Assembly (NCBI RefSeq): GCF_014287585.1
Contig: NZ_JACOOJ010000046.1
Coordinates: forward strand, 1-34,249
Direction: 5' to 3'
Source of the DNA: Parabacteroides hominis
Lineage (GTDB): Bacteria; Bacteroidota; Bacteroidia; Bacteroidales; Tannerellaceae
Length of the DNA: 34,249 nt
Positions within the stretch are counted from its first letter, which is position 1, and every line of letters starts with the position of its first letter. Below, piece after piece: positions 15,691 to 23,575 of the stretch. A program made the translations under genes and the position numbers. The notes beneath the pieces are model-generated. The model saw only the letters and a list, made by a program, of their open reading frames with translations, had not been told where the DNA came from and searched no databases.

Positions 15691-15698
15691 TACATTTG
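15691..15698 (+). promoter_or_regulatory. Bacteroidetes -7 box (TACATTTG) for rho
   Basis: TACATTTGC fits TAnnTTTG and would give a leader of about 160 nt before the rho ATG. No clear -33 element. The leader contains the short ORF at 15797-15877. Confidence 0.55.
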
Positions 15699-15796
15699 CA
15701 AAGATTTACTCCGCAGATGTGTTACTAATGATTCAAATTAGCTCAACAATCCGGTTTTCACATGAAATTATTAATTATCAAATTATAAAAGATACA

Positions 15797-15877
15797 ATGA
15801 TTGCGTTGTACGCGTGCCGTATCAGGTCGTGTAGTACGTCGTTTTTATTATTCACTTCGCATTATGCAAAAATATAA
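15797..15877 (+). CDS. Possible 26-aa leader peptide overlapping the rho start
   Basis: ATG at 15797 opens a 26-codon frame (start [12 protein letters not shown], end TSHYAKI) that stops at 15875-15877, 11 bases inside rho in a different frame. The overlap could couple rho translation to the leader or serve in autoregulation. Rho is known to control its own leader in Escherichia coli, but by another mechanism. It may also be chance. Confidence 0.3.
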   Translation: MIALYACRIRSCSTSFLLFTSHYAKI

Positions 15878-17909
15878 CATTCTTGAACTAAATGAAAAAC
15901 TCCTTCCTGAGTTGCAAAGTATAGCGGAAGAGTTAGGTATTAAAAAGGTAAGTTCTCTTAAGAAAGAAGAACTCGTATACAGAATTCTTGACGAACAGGC
16001 CATTTCATACGCCGGCATCCAGGCTGAAAAGGAGAAAGAGAAGGAAGCAAAGAAAGCAGAAAGGCAGACTAAGGCTAAGAAAACAAAAGCTGCGGCTCCG
16101 AAAGGTGCAAAAGCTGATGTCAAAACAAAGACTGCTGCTCCCGCCATACCCGTTGAAGTTTCGGTAGAAGAGGTAGCTTCAGAGGCTCCGGAACGACCCG
16201 AACGTAAAAAACGGACGCGTATTGAAAAGAAAGAAAAAGTGGCTACCGCTGCTGTCCCTGACCAGAAAAACGAAGAAGCAGTCGTTTCTAAAAGCCTGGT
16301 TTCAGCCAATGCTCCTGTTTCCGAAGCTCTTGTCCAGGTAGTTGACACTACTGCCAATGCTCCTGTAGAAACAGAAAAACCGGCAGCAAAGAAAGTGGTT
16401 AAGAAAACAGGCAAACCTGTTGAGAAGCCGTTGCTTCCTCCTGTTGTTGTGGAATCTGATAACGGAGAGCTTCCGGCTGAGGTTGCTCCTGAGGTAACGA
16501 AAGAACCGGCAGTTGTAGAAACACCTGCTGCTTCGACTTCAACTCCGGCAGACGAACCTAAACGTGTAGTATTCCGCCATCCGGATACCAAATCGGTTCT
16601 CGACCAGCTTTTCCCATTCTCTTCTACACCGGCAAAACCGGAACCGAAGGCACAGGCCGACCAGCCTGCTGCTCCCCAGCAGAACAATCCTCGTCAGAAT
16701 AGCAATAGACAGAACAATCAGAATAATCATAATAACCAGCGCAACAATAACAATGCTGCACAGGAAAAACAGTATGAGTTTGACGGCATACTGACAGGTG
16801 TCGGTGTGTTGGAAATGATGCCTGACGGATATGGTTTCCTGCGTTCTTCCGATTATAACTACCTGACTTCCCCGGATGATATTTATGTATCACAATCACA
16901 AATCAAGTTGTTCGGCCTGAAGACCGGCGATGTGGTAGAGGGTGCTATCCGTCCTCCGAAGGAAGGTGAAAAATATTTCCCGCTTGTCAAAGTGGACAAG
17001 ATCAATGGCCGTACGCCGGAAGAGGTTCGCGACCGCGTTCCTTTCGACCATCTGACTCCGCTTTTCCCGGACGAAAAGTTCATGTTGACGGCCCGCAAGT
17101 CTTCGAAAGTATATGACAATATTGCCGTACGTGTAGTAGACCTGTTCTCGCCGATCGGCAAGGGGCAGCGCGGTTTGATCGTGGCCCAGCCGAAGACCGG
17201 TAAGACGATGCTGTTGAAAGATATCGCCAATGCGATTGCAGCCAATCACCCTGAAGTGTATATGATTATCCTGCTGATCGACGAGCGTCCTGAAGAGGTG
17301 ACCGATATGGCTCGTAGCGTAGATGCGGAAGTGATCGCTTCTACTTTCGACGAACCGGCTGAACGCCATGTGAAAATCGCTGAAATCGTCCTGAACAAGG
17401 CTAAGCGTATGGTGGAATGCGGCCATGATGTCGTGATCCTGTTAGACTCCATCACGCGTCTGGCTCGTGCTTACAATACGGTTCAGCCTGCTTCCGGCAA
17501 GGTTCTTTCCGGTGGTGTGGATGCCAACGCTTTGCAGAAACCGAAACGTTTCTTCGGCGCTGCCCGTAACATCGAAAACGGCGGTAGCTTGACGATCCTG
17601 GCAACGGCATTGACAGAAACCGGTTCGAAGATGGATGATGTGATCTTTGAAGAATTCAAAGGTACGGGTAATATGGAATTGCAGTTGGATCGCAAGCTGG
17701 CAAACAAACGTGTTTATCCGGCTGTCGATATCACAGCTTCCAGCACGCGCCGCGACGACCTGTTGCAGGATGAAAGCACGGTAAACCGTATGTGGATCCT
17801 GCGTAAATACCTTGCCGATATGAACTCTATGGAGGCTATGGAATTTGTCAAGAAACGTATGGAACAGACATTCGATAACATGGAGTTCTTAGCTTCGATG
17901 AACGGATAA
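15864..17909 (+). CDS. rho: Transcription termination factor Rho with long disordered insertion
   Basis: Hexameric RNA-dependent ATPase that terminates transcription. Residues 1-48 are the Rho N-terminal helical domain ([20 protein letters not shown]). About 50-300 is a low-complexity Ala/Pro/Glu/Lys-rich region that ends in an Asn/Gln-rich tract. The RNA-binding cold-shock-like domain follows (about 304-385; [17 protein letters not shown]), then the ATPase with Walker A KTGKT at 444-448, [10 protein letters not shown] and [13 protein letters not shown]. The reading frame opens upstream, but MQKYNI at 15864 is the conserved start. At 681 aa it is far longer than the 419-aa E. coli protein; such insertions are known in Bacteroides, where the disordered part supports condensate formation and gut fitness. 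Confidence 0.97.
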   Translation: MQKYNILELNEKLLPELQSIAEELGIKKVSSLKKEELVYRILDEQAISYAGIQAEKEKEKEAKKAERQTKAKKTKAAAPKGAKADVKTKTAAPAIPVEVSVEEVASEAPERPERKKRTRIEKKEKVATAAVPDQKNEEAVVSKSLVSANAPVSEALVQVVDTTANAPVETEKPAAKKVVKKTGKPVEKPLLPPVVVESDNGELPAEVAPEVTKEPAVVETPAASTSTPADEPKRVVFRHPDTKSVLDQLFPFSSTPAKPEPKAQADQPAAPQQNNPRQNSNRQNNQNNHNNQRNNNNAAQEKQYEFDGILTGVGVLEMMPDGYGFLRSSDYNYLTSPDDIYVSQSQIKLFGLKTGDVVEGAIRPPKEGEKYFPLVKVDKINGRTPEEVRDRVPFDHLTPLFPDEKFMLTARKSSKVYDNIAVRVVDLFSPIGKGQRGLIVAQPKTGKTMLLKDIANAIAANHPEVYMIILLIDERPEEVTDMARSVDAEVIASTFDEPAERHVKIAEIVLNKAKRMVECGHDVVILLDSITRLARAYNTVQPASGKVLSGGVDANALQKPKRFFGAARNIENGGSLTILATALTETGSKMDDVIFEEFKGTGNMELQLDRKLANKRVYPAVDITASSTRRDDLLQDESTVNRMWILRKYLADMNSMEAMEFVKKRMEQTFDNMEFLASMNG

Positions 17910-17933
17910 TAACATAGATAAAAAACGTATATG

Positions 17934-17972
17934 AACGCAGACCGGGCTTTAACCCGGTCTGCGTTTTTTTTC
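17934..17972 (+). terminator. Intrinsic terminator of rho
   Basis: A perfect 13-bp stem (17934-17946 with 17953-17965), loop CTTTAA, followed by a T-tract. It is notable that rho itself ends in a strong Rho-independent terminator. Confidence 0.95.
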
Positions 17973-17979
17973 TGCTAAC

Positions 17980-18010
17980 TTGGCTTATACAAGTATTTTA
18001 TGTATTTTTG
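17980..18010 (+). promoter_or_regulatory. Promoter for the MntA-HepT gene
   Basis: TTGG (17980-17983) and TATTTTTG (18003-18010) are 19 bases apart. Predicted transcription start near 18017 rules against the earlier ATG at 18000 and supports the ATG at 18030. Confidence 0.65.
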
Positions 18011-18029
18011 CTTCCTGACATCGCTGAGT

Positions 18030-18785
18030 ATGAAAACGAAGAAAGAATATATCGATATACTTAAATTACATGTGCCGGAGTTGAAAAATCAATTTGGCAT
18101 CCGTTCATTTCGTTTGTTTGGCTCTGTTGCACGTGATGAACAGCAAGATGATAGTGATGTTGACGTTTGTGTAGAGATGGATCCGGATCTTTACCAGCTC
18201 GTCGGATTAAAACAATTTCTTGAAAAGTTATTAGGATGTTCTGTCGATGTTATTAGAATACACCGAAATATGAATAAATTATTGATGAAACAAATTGAAA
18301 AAGATGGATTTATGTCTTCTGATATTCAAGAAATGGTATTAGGGATTTTTCGGCAGATTGAAAATTCTATATTATTACTTCAAGAGTGGAATACTGAAAT
18401 AAATCAGGTTGATGACTATTTGCTATCTCCTGAGGGTATGAAGAACCTGGCAGCAAGTTGTATGCTTATTGAAGCTATAGGGGAAGGTGTCAAGAAGATT
18501 GATAAGAAAACAGGAGGTGTGCTATTGCCTATGCGTCAAGAAATACCTTGGAGTAGAGTAATGGGAATGCGAGATCATATAGCCCATGGCTATTTTGATA
18601 TTGATGCTGATGTTGTTTTCCAAACCATAAAAAATAGTAAATTTATGTGTCTTTCTCGTCATGAGAGAAATTGGCGGAAGACCCTGCCAAGCCGCATGAA
18701 TACTGCATTTGTGTGCAGAATTTCAGATATGAAATTGATTGAGAATCAGTCAAAATGCCGCCCGATTGCCGCCCCAATTTCCTAA
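18030..18785 (+). CDS. Fused MntA nucleotidyltransferase antitoxin / HepT toxin, aberrant C-terminus
   Basis: Residues 1-95 form a minimal nucleotidyltransferase with the full GSX10DXD signature (G31-S32 to D43-V44-D45). Residues about 100-205 form a HepT domain with the RX4HXY motif intact (R181, H186, Y188). In known systems these are two genes: MntA adds AMP to the HepT tyrosine and so silences its RNase activity. Here they are one frame, with no stop at the junction (DGFMSSDIQEM); the internal ATG there could restore separate HepT translation. After about residue 205 the usual HepT C-terminus is replaced by an unrelated Arg/Cys-rich tail that reads into palindromic, mobile-element-like DNA. 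The gene may therefore be disrupted. AT-rich compared with neighbours. Confidence 0.8.
   Translation: MKTKKEYIDILKLHVPELKNQFGIRSFRLFGSVARDEQQDDSDVDVCVEMDPDLYQLVGLKQFLEKLLGCSVDVIRIHRNMNKLLMKQIEKDGFMSSDIQEMVLGIFRQIENSILLLQEWNTEINQVDDYLLSPEGMKNLAASCMLIEAIGEGVKKIDKKTGGVLLPMRQEIPWSRVMGMRDHIAHGYFDIDADVVFQTIKNSKFMCLSRHERNWRKTLPSRMNTAFVCRISDMKLIENQSKCRPIAAPIS
18719..18748. repeat. Two adjacent small palindromes in the HepT tail
   Basis: AATTTCA-gata-TGAAATT (18719-18736) is followed by TGATT-gag-AATCA (18736-18748). Such clustered dyads often mark recombinase or regulator sites; here they lie where the HepT homology ends. Confidence 0.5.
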
Positions 18786-18943
18786 ACACTTGTAAGAAGC
18801 AACAAGCACTAAAGAGAGGTTATGAGGAAACGATCTTTTATATGACAATTTTCCGAGTAGCAATTAGACGATATGGAGAGTACGCATTAGGCAAAAAAGT
18901 CGCAGAACGACAAATCGGAATTTATATGGAGGGTATGGAGTGA
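18755..18943 (+). other. Uncertain 62-codon ORF
   Basis: An open frame with a plausible helical end (TIFRVAIRRYGEYALGKKVA) overlaps the tail of the MntA-HepT frame and the first bases of the next gene. I recognise no family. It may be a remnant of a truncated gene rather than a working one. Confidence 0.2.
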
Positions 18944-18957
18944 AGCAAGGTACTATA

Positions 18958-19308
18958 ATGAAATTTGTTGAAGCAATTAACAATAAAAATTTGCCGCTTA
19001 TTATTGATATGATGTCAGAAGATTTCTATTTCATTGATACCTATGGTAATAAAGAAAATAAGGAACAAATGAAAACAGGATGGCAAGGGTATTTTGATTG
19101 GTTTCCTGATTATCTTATTGATGTGTTTGATTATATTGAAAATGAAAAATTTTCTATGATTATAGGTAAAGCAAGTGCTTCATATATGGGAAACAAAGAA
19201 AAGTATTGGGAATTTCCTGCTTGTTGGAAAGTGATTGTTAATGGAAATCAGATTCAAACATGGCAAGTATTTTGTGATTCCAAAAAACAATTAGATTCAA
19301 TGAAGTAA
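18958..19308 (+). CDS. NTF2/SnoaL-like protein, 116 aa
   Basis: Small cone-shaped alpha+beta fold of the NTF2-like superfamily: the first helix KFVEAINNKNLPLIIDMMSE, then DFYFIDTYGNKENKEQM, the hallmark aromatic WQGYFDWFPDY segment, and paired strands ending in IQTWQVFCD. Members bind small hydrophobic ligands, and many have no known function. I chose the ATG at 18958 (AAGG eight bases upstream); a GTG at 18940 would give six more residues. AT-rich and isolated, inside a segment that looks acquired. Confidence 0.65.
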   Translation: MKFVEAINNKNLPLIIDMMSEDFYFIDTYGNKENKEQMKTGWQGYFDWFPDYLIDVFDYIENEKFSMIIGKASASYMGNKEKYWEFPACWKVIVNGNQIQTWQVFCDSKKQLDSMK

Positions 19309-19394
19309 ATTCCCGTTTATTGTGCTGATGTAGGTACCCCTTCTTGGTATAATACGCAGATACGAATACAGGCAATACAATAGCGGCAAGCAGT

Positions 19395-19416
19395 GTATGA
19401 GTGTACACACTCATAC
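19395..19416. repeat. 22-bp palindrome
   Basis: GTATGAGTGT and ACACTCATAC are separated by two bases. The arms are perfect, a good candidate operator or recombination site. Confidence 0.7.
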
Positions 19417-19510
19417 GTTTTCTCCAATTTGGGTGATACACAAATTGAGAAATCCGCTTGTTGGAGGCCCAGCCCCCAATCCCCTGTGAACGCCCCTGAT
19501 GGGTCGGCGG

Positions 19511-19531
19511 CATGTCCGACGAACGGACATG
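19511..19531. repeat. 8-bp hairpin
   Basis: CATGTCCG (19511-19518) pairs with CGGACATG (19524-19531), 5-nt loop, no T-run. Confidence 0.6.
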
Positions 19532-19645
19532 TAGAGTGCCAGGAATGGAGTGTATGGCCCTCTTGCGGCAATCAAACAGCTAGGGGTAAGGGTTCTATAC
19601 CCGAAGCCTTAAAACACGTTTTTTAACGTTCGGTGTGTACTGTTT

Positions 19646-19659
19646 TTACCAGCTGGTAA
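19646..19659. repeat. 14-bp perfect palindrome
   Basis: TTACCAGCTGGTAA has no spacer. Function unknown. Confidence 0.6.
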
Positions 19660-19932
19660 GGAAGCGCTTGTGCCGCCCAAATGCCGCCCAACATTACAAA
19701 ATCACTTTATAAAGCAAAAATCTCCACTTGGACAGAAATCTAAGAAAATCCTTATTCCATGCGGCTTCGCGGCGTTGTGCTATAAGAAGATATGTACAAT
19801 TATAAAGCTTGTTTTATCTATTCGTGAATAAAAAATAATTTGTCTCTCCTGTTAGAAGCTGTACGTTTTTTTATCAAGTACTTATCGAAGGAAAGACCAT
19901 TGGCACAAGGTTGATACGGTAACAGGTGTTGA

Positions 19933-20455
19933 ACAGGCGACCACCTGCGTGTCAACACGCGCGAACGTGATGTGATCGTCTCGCATCTTCCCGCCGAAAT
20001 CTTCCCCGAATATATCTTAGTCCGTGTAAACGAGTTCGACAAAGTAGCTCTCACCCCTTTGGACGAATGGATCGAATACCTGAAAGACGGCACGATCCGC
20101 CCCGACACGACCGCACCGGGCCTGAAGGAAGCTCGCGAGAAGTTAAAAATACTACTCGATGTCGCCCCAGGAACGCCTTATCTACGACCGCCATCTCGAC
20201 GCCATCATGATCCAAAACGACGTGATCGACACGGCCAAATTAAAAGGGAGAATAGAAGGGAAAGCCGAGGGGATCGCCGAAGGTGAGGCGAAAGGAAAAG
20301 CAGAAGGCAAAGCCGAAGGGATCGCCGAAGGAAAAGCCATAGGCATTGCCGAAAGTATGCGCCAAGTCGCTTCGAAGATGAAAGATACGGGTGTAGGCGT
20401 TGCTACCATAGCAAAATGCACCGGCTTAAGCGAAGAAATAATCCGGTCTTTATAA
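19933..20455 (+). pseudogene. Rpn-family PD-(D/E)XK nuclease/transposase remnant, truncated and frameshifted
   Basis: The C-terminal half of a Bacteroidales Rpn-type (PDDEXK_2) protein is readable: HLRVNTRERDVIVSHLPAEI, then LTPLDEWIEYLKDGTIRPDT, then AREKL. After that the frame must shift by one base in the A-run at 20145-20149 to continue as KYYSMSPQERLIYDRHLDAI, a G/K/E/A repeat tail (KAEGIAEGEAKG) and KCTGLSEEIIRSL. An in-frame stop at 19930-19932 and lack of homology above it show the N-terminal catalytic half is gone. Rpn proteins promote RecA-independent recombination; this copy should be inactive unless the frameshift is a sequencing error, which would still leave it truncated. Confidence 0.8.
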
Positions 20456-20513
20456 GGAAGGCTATATTCGTTTCCCTTTATTTGTACGGGTGAGGTTCGG
20501 ATATAAGAATATA

Positions 20514-20649
20514 TGAGTCTGATAGACGCAAATATGATTTTGACGCGGATTTCGCGAATAACGCGGATAAGAAAATATGTATCAGGAGTTTAATCCGCGT
20601 CAAAAAATCATCCGTGTTTATTTATTTTAATCTGCGTCTATCAGACTCA
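20514..20649. repeat. Long nested inverted repeat (136 bp), MITE-like or bidirectional terminator
   Basis: Outer arms of 17 bp match perfectly (TGAGTCTGATAGACGCA at 20514-20530 with its complement at 20633-20649). Inner arms GATTTTGACGCGGATT (20536-20551) and 20592-20609 match apart from a 2-base difference. Short direct repeats of CGCGGAT lie in the centre. It separates the Rpn remnant from the convergent TPR/AraC gene. No ORF inside. Confidence 0.8.
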
Positions 20650-20679
20650 AATACTGCCAGAAGTGAATCCTTTCCCCCC

Positions 20680-22428
20680 TCATCCCTGCTCCAAAGTATT
20701 CCTGTATTCCGACGGCGTCATGCCATATTTATCCCGGAAGATGCGATAGAAGCTGCGGACGCTGTTGAAGCCCGAATCCACGGCAACCGCTTCTATCGTG
20801 TAGCCCTGGAAGTCTTTGAGCAGGCTGAGGGAATGGTCCAGCCGCTTGTTGTTCATGTACGTGTTGAAGTTCGTCCCGTTGTATGTCTGTATCAGTCCGG
20901 CGAAGACATTTTTAGAGATATGGATCTGCTTCAGCAACTGGTCGCGGGAGATGTCCGGGTCGAGATATAGCTTTTCCTCGTCGATCAGCCGGTCCAGTTC
21001 GGCAAACAGCTTTTTGTTCAGTTCGGAAGTCCTTCTGGCGTTCTCTTCCGCGGCGGCTTCCGGCATCTCTTCCTCCGCACCGGCTTGTATTTGCTGTTTG
21101 AGCAGTTCGATTTCCGCATTCGCCTTTTTCAGTTCTTCCCGGTAAGCCAGCTGGCTGTCGATCTGTGTGGCGAGGAACCGGTTCTTGCGCTTGATGGCCC
21201 GCAGGTGCTGGCAGATGAAGAAGATGGCAAGCCCGGCGAGCAGCAGCAAAGCCACCGAGCCGTAGAGCGTGGCGCGTTGTCGGCTGATATGCTTGTTTTG
21301 TTCTTCGATCTGCCGGTTCTTCTCGTTCGTCTGGTAGATGGTCGCCAGTTCGATCGCCGCGTTTTGCTTGTCGCGTGCCGTGAGGCTGTCCTGGATCGCC
21401 GTAATGCGGCCGAGGTAGCCCGCCTGGCTCCGGTAATCGCCCGAACCGGCTGCTATTTTAGCCAGGTTGCCCAGGTGGATGATGAAATCGAGGTTGACCG
21501 TGTCGTTCCCGAAGATCTCTTCACCGGGGATAATGGCGGCGGCTTTTTTGTACTGTCCCGATTCGAGCAGGTAAGGGACGGCATCCCTTCTGCCAATCAG
21601 GGTCTTGGAAAACCGTGTCGCGTTGAATTTCCCGTAAGCCCCGGCAGCCTTTCCGGGCTGGCCGTCCTGCTCGTAGGCGCTTGCCAGCTTGCTGTAGAGG
21701 AACCCGTATTGCTCGTCGACATAACCTTTCGGAGGTCCCGCCATGCCGCTGATCCTGCCGATCAACAACTCCCTTTTTTCTCCCGTTTCGATCGCTTTCC
21801 CAAATTCTTTCCGGCTCATGTCTCCGGCCATCTGCATACCGTAGATATAAGAGAGGTAAGCCAGTTCCCTGACGTCGTGGCTGTCTTCGAGCAGCCGGAT
21901 GGCTTCGGCGGAATAGGCTTCGGCCTCGTCATGCATGAATTGCGCCCGGTATATCATCCCGATGGAGTAGAGCATTTCGCTTTCCATCCGCCTGTTGTCA
22001 TCCTTCCGGGCTTTTTCGCATAGCTCCGTGGCCACCCGCATGGCTTCCGCGTAGTTGGACAGGCGTATGTTGAGGTCCACGAACGCGCTTTTCAGTTTGA
22101 ACTCCTGCTGGGGCGCGATCGTCTTCATGGAATCGCTTTTCATCGCTTTTTTCAGGTAGTCTTCGGCGATGTGGTACATGCCTTTGCCATTATAGATGGA
22201 GTAGCGGAAGTAGTTCGCCTGCAAATCCGGGATGTTCCCCCGGCTCTCCGCCGTGTCCACAAGGCCGAGAGCCCTTTGCGGGTCGTCGATATAGATTTTC
22301 GTGATATACTGGCTTGTGTAAATGCTGTCGGAAGGAGAGGCCGTACCGCTTTGTTGCGGCGCCTGGGTGCATTGCCAGGCCAGCAGCAGATAAACCATAA
22401 GGCAAAAGATAGGGTAGAATGTTTTCAT
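20680..22428 (-). CDS. Membrane-anchored TPR sensor with AraC-type DNA-binding domain
   Basis: 582-aa Bacteroidetes-type regulator with these parts: N-terminal signal (residues 1-19, then Cys20; the lipobox AWQC is not canonical), periplasmic TPR-like helical repeats (about 45-370; YAEAMRVATELCEKA, DEAEAYSAEAIRLLE), one membrane span at about 387-408 (GSVALLLLAGLAIFFICQHL), a coiled coil (about 415-455), and an AraC HTH_18 pair at about 475-580 (ISRDQLLKQIHISKNVFAGL and VDSGFNSVRSFYRIFRDKYG, then MTPSEYR). The layout suggests it senses a periplasmic cue and controls DNA from the membrane. Targets are unknown; the divergent surface operon at 22802-34120 is the natural guess. Homologs in Bacteroides are mostly uncharacterised. 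Confidence 0.9.
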   Translation of the reverse strand: MKTFYPIFCLMVYLLLAWQCTQAPQQSGTASPSDSIYTSQYITKIYIDDPQRALGLVDTAESRGNIPDLQANYFRYSIYNGKGMYHIAEDYLKKAMKSDSMKTIAPQQEFKLKSAFVDLNIRLSNYAEAMRVATELCEKARKDDNRRMESEMLYSIGMIYRAQFMHDEAEAYSAEAIRLLEDSHDVRELAYLSYIYGMQMAGDMSRKEFGKAIETGEKRELLIGRISGMAGPPKGYVDEQYGFLYSKLASAYEQDGQPGKAAGAYGKFNATRFSKTLIGRRDAVPYLLESGQYKKAAAIIPGEEIFGNDTVNLDFIIHLGNLAKIAAGSGDYRSQAGYLGRITAIQDSLTARDKQNAAIELATIYQTNEKNRQIEEQNKHISRQRATLYGSVALLLLAGLAIFFICQHLRAIKRKNRFLATQIDSQLAYREELKKANAEIELLKQQIQAGAEEEMPEAAAEENARRTSELNKKLFAELDRLIDEEKLYLDPDISRDQLLKQIHISKNVFAGLIQTYNGTNFNTYMNNKRLDHSLSLLKDFQGYTIEAVAVDSGFNSVRSFYRIFRDKYGMTPSEYRNTLEQG

Positions 22429-22801
22429 CTTTATGTTTTTCTTTAAAACGGCAGTAAAGGTATAAAAAAAGTAGTCGTATTCTCCGCTAAAATGAAATAA
22501 ATGACTGTTTTACCTTTGCCAAGTGATAGGAATGCCCCTGTTTGCGACATATTGGTGACTATTTGGCGCAGGTGGGGACTCGTTGTCACGCTTATCCGGC
22601 GGCTTTCCCCTTTTTTTGTCACTCAATAACCCACCGGGATATCATATCATCTGAAGAGAATGTGACGTCAGGCTTTTCTCTCCATAATGGAGAGAGGGCC
22701 CGCGTCCGTTTTTGAAGAACGCGGGCCATTGGAAGCGTATAGTGTCAAAAAAATAATCGGAAAGGGATAATCTCCTTTCCATCTAATTTAATAAATGTAA
22801 T
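22429..22801. promoter_or_regulatory. 373-bp divergent intergenic region
   Basis: Between the minus-strand TPR/AraC gene and the plus-strand HU-like gene. Plus-strand TACCTTTG at 22511-22518 fits a -7 box, giving a leader of about 280 nt. TACCTTTA on the minus strand (complement of 22455-22462) is a weaker box for the regulator. The leader contains CTCTCCA/TGGAGAG (22678-22694), GGCCCGCGT/ACGCGGGCC (22697-22727) and GGAAAGG/CCTTTCC (22759-22780). No ORF was seen. Confidence 0.5.
22678..22727 (+). promoter_or_regulatory. Tandem leader hairpins upstream of the surface operon
   Basis: A 7-bp stem with a 3-nt loop (22678-22694) is followed after two bases by a 9-bp GC-rich stem with a 13-nt loop (22697-22727). 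No T-tract follows on the plus strand, so this is an mRNA leader structure rather than a terminator. Confidence 0.45.
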
Positions 22802-23560
22802 ATGCAAAACACCCTGAAAGGTTGGATGGCTGACAACACCGTCACCACCGACAACAAAGACGACAAGATCCTGCTGCTCGAATCGGCAGGGAGTGTGAAC
22901 ATCGAAGACATCTACAAGGAGATGGAAGAAGAAGGCACGGGGCTTAAGCGTGAGACCCTCGTACATGTCGTGATGCTATTCCTGCGCGTCGTGGCGCGCT
23001 TCATCCTGAACGGCTATAACGTCAACACCGGCCTGTTCCGCGCCGTCGCCCAGTTTACCGGCGTGATCGAGAGCGGACGATGGAATCCGGAGAAAAACTC
23101 CGTCTACGTCTCCTTCATCCAGGACAAGATGATCCGCGAAGAGATCGCCCAGACGACCGTCAACATCCTCGGCATGAAAGCCGATGTGATGTACATCCTC
23201 GAAACCGAAGACCGGAAGACGAAGCTCAAAGACGGCAGCGCAACGGCAGGCCGCAACTTCTTCGTGCGCGGCGCCATGCTGAAGGTGATGGGCGACGACC
23301 CCGCGGTAGGCGTCACACTGACAGCCGAAGACGACACGGTGACGAAGCTCGAAGACGACGAAATCGCCATCAACAAGCCATCCGAACTGACGCTGTTGCT
23401 ACCGGCTACGCTGACGGCGGGGACTTATACGTTGACGGTGACGACGCAGTACAGCCACGGTGCTCGCCAGCTATTGAAAGAGCCGCGCAGCGTTAGCACG
23501 ACTATTTACATTGGAGGTAAGCCCGGTGGCGGGGAGGAAGAACGCCCAGGTGAATTATAA
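22802..23560 (+). CDS. HU-like DNA-binding domain protein with DUF4469 domain
   Basis: 252-aa Bacteroidales-specific protein. Residues 12-140 match the HU-type DNA-binding domain family (SVNIEDIYKEMEEEGTGLKR, NVNTGLFRAVAQFTGVIESG). About 150-235 is an Ig-like DUF4469 domain (PSELTLLLPATLTAGTYTLT, VTTQYSHGARQLLKEPRS). The last residues are GGKPGGGEEERPGEL, sharing GGGEEERPGEL with the HU-like protein at 1051-1497 but with different codons. It has no signal peptide, so it should be cytoplasmic. Function is unknown; abundant relatives are found in Bacteroides nucleoids or phage-like loci. It is the first gene before the giant surface protein, with a dyad array in the 149-base gap. Confidence 0.85.
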   Translation: MQNTLKGWMADNTVTTDNKDDKILLLESAGSVNIEDIYKEMEEEGTGLKRETLVHVVMLFLRVVARFILNGYNVNTGLFRAVAQFTGVIESGRWNPEKNSVYVSFIQDKMIREEIAQTTVNILGMKADVMYILETEDRKTKLKDGSATAGRNFFVRGAMLKVMGDDPAVGVTLTAEDDTVTKLEDDEIAINKPSELTLLLPATLTAGTYTLTVTTQYSHGARQLLKEPRSVSTTIYIGGKPGGGEEERPGEL

Positions 23561-23575
23561 TAGAAAAGAAATTAG

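Larger units (their letters stand above)
18689..19767. mobile_element. Possible decayed insertion with imperfect terminal inverted repeats
   Basis: AAGCCGCATGAATA (18689-18702) recurs inverted as TATTCCATGCGGCTT (19753-19767), differing by one inserted base. Between them are an NTF2-like gene and palindromes. Direct repeats of TGCCGCCC pairs near both ends (about 18754-18775 and 19671-19690) add to the impression of an inserted segment that broke the HepT C-terminus. No transposase or integrase is present. Weak call. Confidence 0.25.
19309..19971. other. Gene-free, palindrome-rich segment
   Basis: No credible coding region was found; the ORFs on either strand (for example 19393-19626 plus, 19317-19571 minus) are mutually overlapping and Ser/Cys/Pro-rich. 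The segment holds a 22-bp palindrome, an 8-bp hairpin and a 14-bp perfect palindrome, listed separately, and a run of C/G-rich text near 19460-19540 unlike the AT-rich flanks. It resembles a leftover regulatory or transfer region of a mobile element, but I cannot name it. Confidence 0.4.

Noticed and set aside
15801..15863. Longer Rho N-terminus
   Set aside because: The 21 extra residues are Arg-rich and not family-like; MQKYNI at 15864 is the conserved start.
19317..19626. Opposed ORFs in the gene-free segment
   Set aside because: Both strands are open over the same palindrome-rich DNA, with Ser/Cys/Pro-rich products; no support for coding.
21085..22023. 312-codon plus-strand ORF
   Set aside because: It is antisense to the TPR/AraC gene, whose TPR, membrane and HTH parts are clear.
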